This document shows positions 5,071 to 5,120 of a stretch of DNA of 5,120 bases, in pieces; position 1 is the first letter of the stretch, and every line of letters begins with the position of its first letter. A program made the position numbers and the translations under genes. The stretch covers positions 1-5,120 of the forward strand of contig DATDMG010000012.1 of the NCBI GenBank assembly GCA_036518955.1, written 5' to 3'. The notes below the pieces were generated by a model that worked only from the letters and a program-made list of their open reading frames with translations, had not been told where the DNA came from and searched no databases. The DNA is from DATDMG01 sp036518955 (GTDB lineage: Bacteria > Actinomycetota > Actinomycetes > Actinomycetales > Kineosporiaceae).

Positions 5071-5120
5071 TCCCGGCTCCCATCCCGCGCTCACCCCGCT
5101 CACGCCGTGTGCCGTGTGCC

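Noticed and set aside
3170..5103. Long open frames on the minus strand opposite the permease and ATPase genes
   Set aside because: They are shadows of genes with unmistakable permease and ATPase motifs; their translations are Arg/Pro/His/Gln-rich low complexity with no domain.
5104..5120. GCCGTGT repeated twice plus GCC at the right edge
   Set aside because: Too short, and cut by the window end; cannot be told from chance in GC-rich DNA.
1..5120. CRISPR arrays, tRNA/rRNA genes, transposases, prophage or defence genes
   Set aside because: No spaced direct repeats, cloverleaf, rRNA motifs or mobile-element proteins were seen on either strand.

Overview
The window is GC-rich (roughly 70%) with strong G/C preference at third codon positions, frequent GTG/TTG starts and GTGA stop/start overlaps. 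This points to an actinobacterium of the Streptomyces/Pseudonocardia kind; genus cannot be fixed from the sequence. All confident genes lie on the + strand.

Layout. (a) 1-141: non-coding lead-in dense in GGAC/GTCC inverted repeats. (b) 142-1017: a secreted trypsin-like (S1) serine protease with a complete His/Asp/Ser triad, followed directly by a nested GC-rich stem-loop (1018-1057), a probable terminator. (c) 1058-1468: a gap with no convincing intact gene; its left part has codon-like bias on the minus strand in two frames and may be the remnant of a small gene. (d) 1461-1592: a rare AT-rich patch with a consensus TATAAT box, placed so that transcription would begin at the ATG of a 36-codon ORF. 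Its peptide ends in RRFIDLHRVSSAAC, the hallmark of the actinobacterial cysteine-type leader peptides. (e) 1651-2301: a 216-aa winged-helix regulator with an OmpR/PhoB-type DNA-binding domain but no receiver domain. (f) 2298-2466: a short linker with a possible translationally coupled 38-aa ORF, a small hairpin and a 16-codon Cys-rich ORF. (g) 2467-5070: a complete polar amino acid uptake ABC transporter: binding lipoprotein, HisM/GlnP-type permease and GlnQ/HisP-type ATPase, the last two overlapping by GTGA.

How the parts may work together: the protease is probably an independent unit. Leader peptide, regulator and ABC transporter are co-directional with short gaps and could form one regulated locus. 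Leader peptides of this type are known mostly upstream of sulfur-assimilation and transport genes, so the inference is that the transporter imports cystine or another sulfur-containing amino acid, with the leader sensing cysteine supply and the regulator acting on the locus. Substrate and regulatory link are inferences; the gene families themselves are clear from motifs.
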